Shown: piece by piece, positions 1 through 4,910 of the stretch
Layout: every line of letters starts with the position of its first letter
How positions within the stretch are numbered: the first letter of the stretch is position 1
Source of the DNA: Pseudomonadota bacterium
GTDB taxonomy: Bacteria > Pseudomonadota > Alphaproteobacteria > Sphingomonadales > SMXR01
Direction of reading: 5' to 3'
Assembly: GCA_022571175.1 (NCBI GenBank)
Contig: JACZYI010000128.1
Coordinates: forward strand, 1 to 5,675
Length of the DNA: 5,675 nucleotides
Program-made: the position numbers and the translations under genes
The notes under the pieces: generated by a model
Seen by the model: the letters and a program-made list of their open reading frames with translations, nothing else
What the model was told of the DNA's origin: nothing
Databases searched by the model: none

Positions 1-705
1 CAGGGTGGGATATCCGGCGGCCTCCCCCGCCTTGAAAGCATTGATAATATAGCCGCCAAGGCGCGAGATCATTTGCCCCCCCTCCTCGGAATAACGCACA
101 TGGCTGGCGGGGGAGCAAACCCCTTCCTTATTCGGGGAAATGCCGGTAATATAGGACGACAGGCTGCACCGCCCCTCAGCCATGGGACAAAGACCGCCGA
201 AGATAAAGACCTCGGTTTCGATGTTGATTTCCTGGTTCAGCGCCGTAATTTCCCCGACCGTCAGAACCCGTGGCAAAACCACGCGGCTGATACCAAACTC
301 CTGTTGGTAAAACTTAATTGCCTGAGCGGTACTGGCCGAGGCCTGAACCGACAGGTGGCGCCGTAATTGTGGCTGGTGTTTTACAGCATATTCCAGAACA
401 CCGATATCGGCGACAATAATAGCATCAACACCGCAGGCGGCGGCATCGTCTACCGCGCGGAACCACGGAGCCAGATTGCCTGCCGTGGCATACGTGTTGA
501 TAGCCACCAACACCTTCCGCCCCCGGTCATGGGCGAAGCAAACGGCCTCTGACAGCTCACTCCGGCTGAAATTCAGCCCCGGAAAGTTACGGGCATTTGT
601 TTCGTCGCGAAAGCCCAGATAAATTGAATCTGCACCGGCATCTATTCCCACCTTCAAGGCTGCCGGTGTTCCCGCCGGGCAAACGATTTCAAGCGGTGAA
701 TTCAT
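1..705 (-). CDS. ubiU: UbiU, O2-independent ubiquinone hydroxylation protein (U32 peptidase family), partial at 3' end
   Basis: Only the first 235 codons are in the window; the gene runs off the left edge. The protein opens with EIVCPAGTPAALK and carries GADSIYLGF, ETNARNFPGLNF, SVQASAS and FGGLCPMAEGRCSLSSY, which match UbiU of the U32 'peptidase' family. In E. coli, UbiU pairs with UbiV as a [4Fe-4S] heterodimer that supports ubiquinone ring hydroxylation without O2. Cys173, Cys180 and Cys197 line up with E. coli cluster ligands Cys169, Cys176 and Cys193. The sequence stops at GYPTL, one residue before the expected fourth ligand, so that residue cannot be checked. The ATG overlaps the ubiT stop codon (ATGA), which indicates translational coupling in one transcript. 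ubiV would be expected further left, but this is inference. A generic U32 protease (YegQ/RlhA type) is much less likely given the cysteine spacing and the neighbour ubiT. Confidence 0.93.
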   Translation of the reverse strand, partial: MNSPLEIVCPAGTPAALKVGIDAGADSIYLGFRDETNARNFPGLNFSRSELSEAVCFAHDRGRKVLVAINTYATAGNLAPWFRAVDDAAACGVDAIIVADIGVLEYAVKHQPQLRRHLSVQASASTAQAIKFYQQEFGISRVVLPRVLTVGEITALNQEINIETEVFIFGGLCPMAEGRCSLSSYITGISPNKEGVCSPASHVRYSEEGGQMISRLGGYIINAFKAGEAAGYPTL

Positions 706-1376
706 GATCTTATTTCCCTGCCAGATCGGAATTTGGCGGCTTTTTCTAGATTATGAACCCGCCCCTGAAGTGATTTAAACTTATCCCCTTGTGCCGCGTT
801 TTCCTGTTGAATGGGTCTGAAAGTGGCGTTGCGAAAAATTTCAAGATCGTCGTTTAAGCGATTAAATATGCGGCCCATTATTCCGACCGAGGCTTGCAGG
901 GGTTTTGCAAAAAGTCCCAGGCTGCCGAAGATGTCGTCCATAAGATTAATATCCGAGGCATCAATGGCATTGCGCAAGATCAGAACGGCTTCGGTGTCCC
1001 CCTCGATAACCAGATCGCGTGAGAAGGCCAGCGCATCGCCGTCGCACTTTCCTTCCAGCAATCCTATGAACTGTAGGAAAGACGAACGGATGGTTGCAAC
1101 CGGCTTCACCTTTGACGGATCACTAATGGTGCGCAAACTGGGGTGTTTTGGGCCTGGACGTAGCAAGAACGCAAAAGGCAAATCAATCGGATCAATCAAA
1201 AAGACCGGATCATCTAGCTCGGCCAACCGCTCAAATATCTCGGGGTGCCGGTTTCTCATGATCACCAAAGCGCGCGCCAACAGCGGGTTCAGCAGCGCCG
1301 GTGGCAGGGGTCTTAATGCCAACCCCAAAAGCAGGACCGGTGAGAACGGCGGTGAAAATTGTTTGCTGAATGTCAT
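702..1376 (-). CDS. ubiT: UbiT, SCP2-domain accessory factor for O2-independent ubiquinone biosynthesis
   Basis: The 224-residue protein has a hydrophobic proline-rich N-terminus (about residues 8-40) and an SCP2 lipid-binding domain (about 45-145). The diagnostic stretch at 112-132 includes DGDALAFSRDLVIEGDTEAV, nearly the same as the FFQRRLVIEGDTE region of E. coli UbiT. UbiT is thought to bind quinone intermediates in the anaerobic pathway, as UbiJ does in the aerobic one. This protein is about 50 residues longer than E. coli UbiT (174 aa). The extra tail (about 170-224) is charged and contains SLQGRVHNLEKAA, which resembles a short coiled coil of the UbiJ type. The stop codon overlaps the ubiU start (ATGA). 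The chosen ATG is the first in frame; its ribosome binding site is weak (TTGGAT). Transcription probably starts under the FNR-type box at 1498-1511. A UbiJ assignment is less likely because ubiU is the next gene. Confidence 0.88.
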   Translation of the reverse strand: MTFSKQFSPPFSPVLLLGLALRPLPPALLNPLLARALVIMRNRHPEIFERLAELDDPVFLIDPIDLPFAFLLRPGPKHPSLRTISDPSKVKPVATIRSSFLQFIGLLEGKCDGDALAFSRDLVIEGDTEAVLILRNAIDASDINLMDDIFGSLGLFAKPLQASVGIMGRIFNRLNDDLEIFRNATFRPIQQENAAQGDKFKSLQGRVHNLEKAAKFRSGREIRS

Positions 1377-1497
1377 GTGTTATCCAACGCCTTGGGTCCA
1401 AATCTCAATAACCCCACCTGGGCGGCACCCTGGCCGACGCCCTGGTTTGCAGCCTAGCTTTCATCAAAGCACTTAAAAGAAGCTGGCCACCGTGTCC

Positions 1498-1511
1498 TTG
1501 ATCTTAATCAA
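1498..1511. promoter_or_regulatory. FNR/Anr-type box, perfect consensus
   Basis: The site reads TTGATCTTAATCAA, which is TTGAT-N4-ATCAA with no mismatch. This is the binding consensus of the O2-sensing FNR/Anr/FnrL family. Its centre (1504.5) is about 128 bp upstream of the ubiT start. Class II placement (centre at -41.5) would put the ubiT start of transcription near 1463, with a poor TTTTAA -10 at 1478-1473 on the minus strand. FNR control of the anaerobic ubi genes is known in E. coli. Binding here is inferred from sequence only. Confidence 0.75.
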
Positions 1512-1570
1512 GTAGTTCAGGACGAACTGCGAAAGACGGGTGAATTGCCGGTAAATATTTTATGACATTC

Positions 1571-1584
1571 TTGAGGCAAATCAA
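1571..1584. promoter_or_regulatory. Second FNR/Anr-type box, one mismatch
   Basis: The site reads TTGAGGCAAATCAA, differing from TTGAT-N4-ATCAA at one position. Its centre (1577.5) is 73 bp, or about seven helical turns, from the perfect box. It lies 59 bp upstream of the plus-strand start at 1637. With class II spacing, transcription would start near 1619, just ahead of the ribosome binding site at 1624-1630, which is a sensible leader length. The matching -10 (TAACCT, 1607-1612) is poor, as is common at activator-dependent promoters. Confidence 0.55.
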
Positions 1585-1636
1585 ATTCAGAAATTTCCTT
1601 TTGCGGTAACCTTCATTTTTTGCAGGAGAGCACTGC

Positions 1637-2446
1637 ATGATCGGGAAACGATCGACTGTCAACCTTGAAAAATACACTGTAAAAGACCTGAAAAATATGG
1701 TCGAAGCGGGCTTGAAAGTTGTTGAATGGCACAGATTTCTGGCCAAGAATAATGTACATCTTGTCAAAAATTTGCTGCCCAGGAAGGAGGCATTCTACCA
1801 ATTTGATTTATCCCCCTCAAGCAATGCCACCGGCTATGAAGGCCCCTCTCAGTTATCCTGCCACGCCCTCCGTACCGGCAAACATGCGCACTTTCACATT
1901 TTTTTGCAGGATAAGACCATACCTCAAAATCACCGGTCAACCGGACGATTCGCAGTGAACGGCACGGATCAGCATGACGGCAAAATCTGCCACCTTTTAG
2001 CTATTTCCATGGACCCTTACGGAATTCCAATCCGCCTTTTCACAACCAACCTGTCGATCACCGGAGAGAATTGGCGCCCGGCCCGGGATATTTTAACCAA
2101 GGTTGAACGTTTCCAGTTCGGCCCCGCCCAGCCGTCCTGGGTGGTGAGCCGGTGGGTGACCGCCATGTTGCGCTTGTTTCGACCCCAAATCAGGGAAATG
2201 TTGGAGGAAAGAGATAGGGCCGTTGCAAAATGGAAAAGAAAACGCGCAGGCAAATACATTTTTGGAAATTGGGAACTTTGTTTTTCTTCAATAAAGGAGA
2301 TTTCCGTTGAGGAACAAAACGATGCTCTGCTGAAAGAGTTGTCCAAACGCCTGGTCACCCACAGCAGCAATATGAGGGTTGGCAAACAAAGAAATCCTGG
2401 GGCAAGGCCGCAGGACCGGATAAACATCAACAAAACCTGCACTTAA
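1637..2446 (+). CDS. Conserved protein of unknown function (DUF6969-like)
   Basis: The 269-residue soluble protein has no signal peptide or membrane segment. It starts at ATG 1637 behind a good ribosome binding site, AGGAGAG (1624-1630). Three blocks look conserved: GKHAHFHIFL (81-90) with closely spaced histidines, HLLAISMDPYGIPIRLFTTN (119-138), and SWVVSRWVTAMLRLFRPQI (167-185). From memory these resemble the DUF6969 family; I could not check this and the name is tentative. The tail (about 225-269) is basic, polar and probably disordered. No catalytic motif is recognised; the paired histidines could bind metal, but that is a guess. The gene is divergent from ubiT across a region with two FNR-type boxes, and the AroQ-fold gene begins 10 bp downstream, so the two are probably co-transcribed. 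An accessory role in anaerobic quinone metabolism is suggested by context only. Confidence 0.8.
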   Translation: MIGKRSTVNLEKYTVKDLKNMVEAGLKVVEWHRFLAKNNVHLVKNLLPRKEAFYQFDLSPSSNATGYEGPSQLSCHALRTGKHAHFHIFLQDKTIPQNHRSTGRFAVNGTDQHDGKICHLLAISMDPYGIPIRLFTTNLSITGENWRPARDILTKVERFQFGPAQPSWVVSRWVTAMLRLFRPQIREMLEERDRAVAKWKRKRAGKYIFGNWELCFSSIKEISVEEQNDALLKELSKRLVTHSSNMRVGKQRNPGARPQDRININKTCT

Positions 2447-2456
2447 GAGACTTATC

Positions 2457-2744
2457 ATGAAACAATGCACAACCTTGGGAGAGGTCCGTAGCGAGATTGA
2501 TCGTATCGATAGGGGGATCGTCGTGTTGATCACCGAGCGTCTCGAATACGTCCGCCAGGCCGGACATATCAAACAGAACCGCACTGAGATCCGCAACCCG
2601 GCGCGGGTCGATGACATTATCACCAAGGTGATGGCCGAGACGCGCCGCAGTGGCGGCAATCGTAAACTCATGGCGCTCATTTACCGGGTCATGGTTGAAT
2701 GGTGTATCACCTACGAACTAGCCGTCTTTGATAATACCAAATGA
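2457..2744 (+). CDS. AroQ-fold protein: chorismate mutase type II / isochorismate-pyruvate lyase homologue
   Basis: The 95-residue protein is a complete AroQ-type helical domain, the usual length of stand-alone chorismate mutases and of PchB (101 aa). It aligns well with PchB, including LGEVRSEIDRIDRGIV near the start and VMVEWCITYEL near the end. Pocket residues appear kept: Arg11, Arg28 and Lys39 match PchB Arg14, Arg31 and Lys42. The position of PchB Gln90 is Glu87 here. AroQ mutases turn chorismate into prephenate; PchB turns isochorismate into salicylate and pyruvate. The sequence does not decide between these. No isochorismate synthase or siderophore gene is seen nearby, which weakens a pyochelin-type role. 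The ATG lies 10 bp after the upstream stop, with AAGAGA as a modest ribosome binding site, so the pair is probably one operon. Supply of an aromatic precursor for ubiquinone is possible but unproven. Confidence 0.85.
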   Translation: MKQCTTLGEVRSEIDRIDRGIVVLITERLEYVRQAGHIKQNRTEIRNPARVDDIITKVMAETRRSGGNRKLMALIYRVMVEWCITYELAVFDNTK

Positions 2745-2824
2745 ATTCGCGGAGGATTTAGAGGACGAAGATAAAATTGAAGAAAGCTGGACGCCTAAAT
2801 TCCGAAAATAAATAAAATAAAAAA

Positions 2825-2850
2825 TGGTGCCGCGGAAAAGGAATTGAACC
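2825..2850 (-). repeat. tRNA 3'-end fragment (probably tRNA-Leu), possible attachment-site remnant
   Basis: Read on the minus strand, the segment is a T-arm core GGTTCAATTCC followed by an acceptor 3' strand, discriminator and CCA, ending CCGCGGCACCA. A partner GCCGCGG 5' strand, a D-arm and an anticodon arm are not found in the adjacent minus-strand upstream sequence, so it is not a whole tRNA. The T stem has one base more than standard. An end of CCGCGGC-A-CCA would suit a bacterial tRNA-Leu, but that is from memory. Such fragments mark the far side of elements integrated by tyrosine recombinases. Confidence 0.5.
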
Positions 2851-2899
2851 CCATACTTAAATATATCTTTGGCCTCCCCCTTGACCCCGGGTGAAACAT

Positions 2900-2927
2900 G
2901 TTACTGCACGGAGCAGCATGCAGTGAC
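2900..2927. other. Stem-loop between convergent genes
   Basis: GTTACTGCA (2900-2908) pairs with TGCAGTGAC (2919-2927) through 9 positions, one of them a G-T pair, around a 10-nt loop. No T-run follows on either strand, so it is a weak terminator candidate. Confidence 0.4.
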
Positions 2928-2975
2928 CTCAACCCCCTGAAATCCTTGGCATTTTAGAGATATGTTGTCCCATGA

Positions 2976-2989
2976 TGTTGCATGCAACA
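2976..2989. repeat. 14-bp perfect palindrome
   Basis: TGTTGCATGCAACA reads the same on both strands. It could be an operator or recombination core. No promoter or gene start lies beside it, so its purpose is unclear. Confidence 0.4.
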
Positions 2990-3118
2990 ACACCGGAAAG
3001 CGGAAAATCTGTACCCTTTATGTTACCCGGGAATAAATGCTTGCGAGGAAATTGGTATTGGGACTTTGGAATGGTTGATAAAGAATCAGCGGCCATAGTG
3101 ATTGTCTGATCATATGGT

Positions 3119-3724
3119 CTATTGTGTTCTCAGGCGCTTGATCAATGTGTCGATGTGGAGAATGGGGATTTTGTGCCTTTTACCTATCTCGAAGAGTTCC
3201 TTGTGTGTCGCAATCTCGCCATCAGCACCCAAGATTTCACATAACACCCCGGGTCCGGCAATTCCCGCCAGGCAAAGGAGGTCTAACACCGCTTCGGTAT
3301 GGCCGATTCGACCTTGAAGCCCGTTCGGATTGGCCAGTAGGGTAGCGACGTGTCCGGGACGCTTGAAATCCCGCGCGGATTTAGATTCATCACAAGTGGC
3401 TCTGATCGTAGCGCATCTTGCCGACACGGCGATGCCAGAGGACCCATCGTCGAGGTCAACAGGAACTCCGAATGGGGTCGTGGCCGATGATTTCTTCCCA
3501 CCTATCGCCAAGCTTTTGACACCGATTCGGGCGGCCACGGCCGGAGGCAACGAAAGACATAGCAAACCACGCCCCTTGGATAGAAAGAAGTTTATGAGCT
3601 CGGGAGTGCAGAACTGCGCCGCCATGGCGAAATCGCCCTCGCCTTCCCGATCATCGGCATCCAGCAGAATGATAGGCTTGCTAGACTGAATTTGTCGGAT
3701 CGCCTCTTTCAAAATGGAAAGCAC
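3119..3724 (-). CDS. RibB-like 3,4-dihydroxy-2-butanone 4-phosphate synthase, divergent, stand-alone
   Basis: The 201-residue protein covers the whole RibB domain (E. coli RibB is 217 aa) and has no GTP cyclohydrolase II part. RibB converts ribulose 5-phosphate to the four-carbon precursor of riboflavin. Seen here are DADDREGEGDF (22-32; canonical RENEGD), LLCLSL with Cys56, RPGH (122-125), GHTEA (141-145) and GVLCEI with Glu163. Glu27 and His142 fit the metal site. The loop that normally reads TTGVSAADR reads SSGIAVSAR (95-103): two Thr became Ser and the Asp before Arg is Ala, so activity or substrate may differ. The start is GTG with a strong ribosome binding site (GGGAGGAAG). It is the last gene of the minus-strand rrf2-fdxA group. 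A true RibB, a paralogue with a changed role, or a decaying copy are all possible. I give no gene symbol for that reason. Confidence 0.82.
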   Translation of the reverse strand: MLSILKEAIRQIQSSKPIILLDADDREGEGDFAMAAQFCTPELINFFLSKGRGLLCLSLPPAVAARIGVKSLAIGGKKSSATTPFGVPVDLDDGSSGIAVSARCATIRATCDESKSARDFKRPGHVATLLANPNGLQGRIGHTEAVLDLLCLAGIAGPGVLCEILGADGEIATHKELFEIGKRHKIPILHIDTLIKRLRTQ

Positions 3725-3745
3725 CTTTTCTTCCTCCCTTTTTTT

Positions 3746-3862
3746 TCAATCGACTACTAGGTGAATTCCATCATTAACACTTTTTCGCCGGTGCCATTCA
3801 AGGTTTGAACCGCTCTCATCATATATCTTTAGCGAGCGCACACTACCAGATGAGTTGGCCAA
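3746..3862 (-). CDS. Possible small ORF of 38 codons upstream of the ribB-like gene
   Basis: A TTG start at 3862 lies 7 nt after a perfect AGGAGG on the minus strand (3875-3870). The frame reads LANSSGSVRSLKIYDESGSN... and ends ...DGIHLVVD, closing with TGA 21 bp before the ribB-like GTG. The frame is also open leftward into the end of fdxA, so it could be the tail of a decayed gene. No family is recognised and there is no membrane segment. It may be a short protein, a leader affecting ribB-like translation, or chance. Confidence 0.35.
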   Translation of the reverse strand: MANSSGSVRSLKIYDESGSNLEWHRRKSVNDGIHLVVD

Positions 3863-3886
3863 TAGTTTTCCTCCTGCAGGGGGCTT

Positions 3887-3907
3887 GGTGATACTCGCCA
3901 GATCACC
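3887..3907. other. Stem-loop downstream of fdxA
   Basis: GGTGAT (3887-3892) and ATCACC (3902-3907) form a perfect 6-bp stem with a 9-nt loop, 14 bp past the fdxA stop. There is no T-run, so it may stabilise or attenuate the transcript rather than end it. Confidence 0.35.
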
Positions 3908-3920
3908 CGTCCGGTAGAGT

Positions 3921-4250
3921 CTAGCCCGGTTCAGGGCTGAAGTACTTCTTGAATTTATCAGCCCCGCCCTTGTACTCATCGGCATCCGGCGGGGATTCCT
4001 TCTTGGTGGCGATGTTGGGCCAGATATCCCCATATTTGCTGTTTAACTCAATCCATTGTTCCAAGCCATCTTCGGTATCAGGAAGAATTGCTTCTGCCGG
4101 GCATTCCGGCTCACACACGCCACAATCGATGCATTCATCGGGGTTGATGACCAGCATGTTTTCGCCCTCATAGAAGCAGTCTACCGGACACACTTCCACG
4201 CAGTCCATGTATTTGCACTTGATGCAGGCTTCCATGACTACATATGTCAT
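3921..4250 (-). CDS. fdxA: 7Fe ferredoxin FdxA ([3Fe-4S][4Fe-4S])
   Basis: The 109-residue protein begins MTYVVMEACIKCKYMDCVEV and matches 7Fe ferredoxins such as Azotobacter FdI (106 aa). Offset by one from FdI, Cys9, Cys17 and Cys50 should hold the [3Fe-4S] cluster, and Cys21, Cys40, Cys43 and Cys46 the [4Fe-4S] cluster. Extra Cys12 and Cys25 also match FdI positions. It is a cytoplasmic low-potential electron carrier. I chose the ATG at 4250 rather than one nine codons upstream, because family members start with MTYVV and AAGGAAGGAT sits just before it. It lies 58 bp after the rrf2-type regulator and is probably in the same transcript, so it is a likely target of that regulator. Which enzyme it feeds is not shown; UbiU/UbiV or complex-I-related chemistry nearby would be speculation. 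Confidence 0.95.
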   Translation of the reverse strand: MTYVVMEACIKCKYMDCVEVCPVDCFYEGENMLVINPDECIDCGVCEPECPAEAILPDTEDGLEQWIELNSKYGDIWPNIATKKESPPDADEYKGGADKFKKYFSPEPG

Positions 4251-4308
4251 ATCCTTCCTTTCAACCTTTAAAAACACAAAGGGGGGTACTGAGACCTGCT
4301 GAACTTAA

Positions 4309-4797
4309 TCAATGCTTGGCCATCGAATGCATACTTGTCTGAAAATCGGGATGACTTTCGGTCTCGTCGTTGGCAAATGAATAAATACGTTCCTGTACTA
4401 TGTCAGCAAGCGAAATACCGTTGAGGAATAGCAAAATATTCCTCTTGAGCGATTCCCAGAGGAGGTCAGTACCGTGAAGGTCACCGTACTCTTCGGGTTC
4501 GAACGTGATTTCATTCAGGGGGCGCTTCAAAAGGCTGCTGGGCTCATTCAAAGCCTGAAAGATTTCGGCGACAGTGATCCGATGGGCGGGGCGGGCGATA
4601 TAGCACCCACCGCCGGGGCCATAGTTGATCTTGACCAGTCCGGCGGCGTGCAGCCGTGCCATCAGGATTTCGGTATACGACTCAGAATGGTTAAGCCATA
4701 CAGCCAAGCCTTGCATCGTACAGGGCGTGTTCTCACCAAACACTGCCAGCCGCACCATGGATTCGACGCCCATATAGGCCATGTTGCTGATCTGCAT
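4309..4797 (-). CDS. Rrf2-family transcriptional regulator without IscR-type cysteines
   Basis: The 162-residue protein has an Rrf2 winged helix at about 1-75, with MQISNMAYMGVESMVRLA at the start, SESYTEILMARLHAAGLV as the recognition region and GPGGGCYIAR in the wing. The C-terminal half ends the helix region with FLNGISLADIVQE, matching FLNNITLGELV in IscR. In IscR, Cys92, Cys98 and Cys104 bind [2Fe-2S]; the equivalent stretch here (about 88-112) has no cysteine. The only cysteines are Cys26 and Cys65 (wing), so a cluster would need other ligands. The ATG at 4797 follows AGGA with 7-nt spacing. The gene heads a minus-strand group with fdxA and is divergent from a MarR-type regulator. It probably regulates fdxA and itself; the signal is unknown. 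Confidence 0.88.
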   Translation of the reverse strand: MQISNMAYMGVESMVRLAVFGENTPCTMQGLAVWLNHSESYTEILMARLHAAGLVKINYGPGGGCYIARPAHRITVAEIFQALNEPSSLLKRPLNEITFEPEEYGDLHGTDLLWESLKRNILLFLNGISLADIVQERIYSFANDETESHPDFQTSMHSMAKH

Positions 4798-4847
4798 CGG
4801 TTTTTCCTACATTCCTTAATCTGAGTTTGTAGAAGAAAAATAATATC

Positions 4848-4861
4848 GAAACGAAACTATT
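4848..4861 (+). repeat. Direct repeat copy 1, over the rrf2-side -10
   Basis: GAAACGAAACTATT matches copy 2 (4892-4905) at 12 of 14 positions, starting 44 bp apart (about four helical turns). It covers the putative minus-strand -10 at 4859-4854, so a protein bound here could block rrf2 transcription. Confidence 0.45.
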
Positions 4862-4882
4862 TTCTATTTTTGGCCTTGTCAA
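4854..4882 (-). promoter_or_regulatory. Sigma70-like promoter for the rrf2-fdxA group
   Basis: On the minus strand, a perfect -35 TTGACA (4882-4877) is followed after 17 bp by TAGTTT (4859-4854), a weak -10. The start of transcription would be near 4847, about 50 nt before the ATG. Confidence 0.45.
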
Positions 4883-4904
4883 GATAATTTTGAAACGCTA
4901 CTAT
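4876..4904 (+). promoter_or_regulatory. Sigma70-like promoter for the MarR-type gene, possibly leaderless
   Basis: TTGTCA (4876-4881) and TACTAT (4899-4904) are 17 bp apart, 5/6 and 4/6 matches to consensus. Transcription would start about 4911, which is the A of the ATG. No ribosome binding site precedes the ATG, which fits a leaderless message. The -35 overlaps that of the opposite promoter. Confidence 0.5.
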
Positions 4905-4905
4905 T
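4892..4905 (+). repeat. Direct repeat copy 2, over the MarR-side -10
   Basis: GAAACGCTACTATT is the partner of 4848-4861 and covers the plus-strand -10 (4899-4904). The two copies are candidate operators for one of the two regulators encoded on either side. Confidence 0.45.
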
Positions 4906-4910
4906 CTTAA

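Larger units (their letters stand above)
2745..3118. other. Intergenic region between convergent genes, no convincing CDS
   Basis: This 374-bp stretch separates the AroQ-fold gene from the ribB-like gene; both end here. The left part is A-rich on the plus strand (about 2797-2824). It then holds a tRNA-like 3' fragment (2825-2850), a stem-loop (2900-2927) and a 14-bp perfect palindrome (2976-2989), listed separately. I see no clear rho-independent terminator for either gene. Composition and content suit an old insertion scar or a decayed region. Confidence 0.6.

Noticed and set aside
73..552. Plus-strand open frames opposite ubiU
   Set aside because: They lie antisense to a clear UbiU frame and have no recognisable domains.
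811..1476. A long plus-strand frame of 221 codons opposite ubiT
   Set aside because: UbiT on the other strand has a clear SCP2 motif; the plus-strand product is low-complexity in character and has no ribosome binding site of note.
2728..2811. A 27-codon acidic frame (TTG start) overlapping the end of the AroQ-fold gene
   Set aside because: It is very short, lacks a ribosome binding site and matches no family. It could be a decayed fragment, but the support is too weak to list.
2800..2925. Complete tRNA or tmRNA gene on the minus strand
   Set aside because: Only the T-arm and CCA end are present. No matching acceptor 5' strand or anticodon arm follows, and the acceptor end lacks the CAGCUCCACCA-type end expected for tmRNA.
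3725..3920. FMN riboswitch ahead of the ribB-like gene
   Set aside because: The conserved FMN-element segments are not seen, and the space is short and lies behind fdxA.
3936..3950. 15-bp exact match between the fdxA end and the nuoI start (5631-5645), GCTGAAGTACTTCTT
   Set aside because: Both copies lie in coding sequence, antisense KKYF in fdxA and sense LKYFF in nuoI, around the self-complementary AAGTACTT. Coincidence through similar codons is the simplest explanation.
4265..4282. Hairpin CCTTT/AAAGG between rrf2 and fdxA as a terminator
   Set aside because: The stem is only 5 bp and AT-rich and lies against the fdxA ribosome binding site; it is too weak to call.
4474..4824. Plus-strand open frame opposite the rrf2-type gene
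   Set aside because: It is antisense to a clear Rrf2 protein and has no domain of its own.
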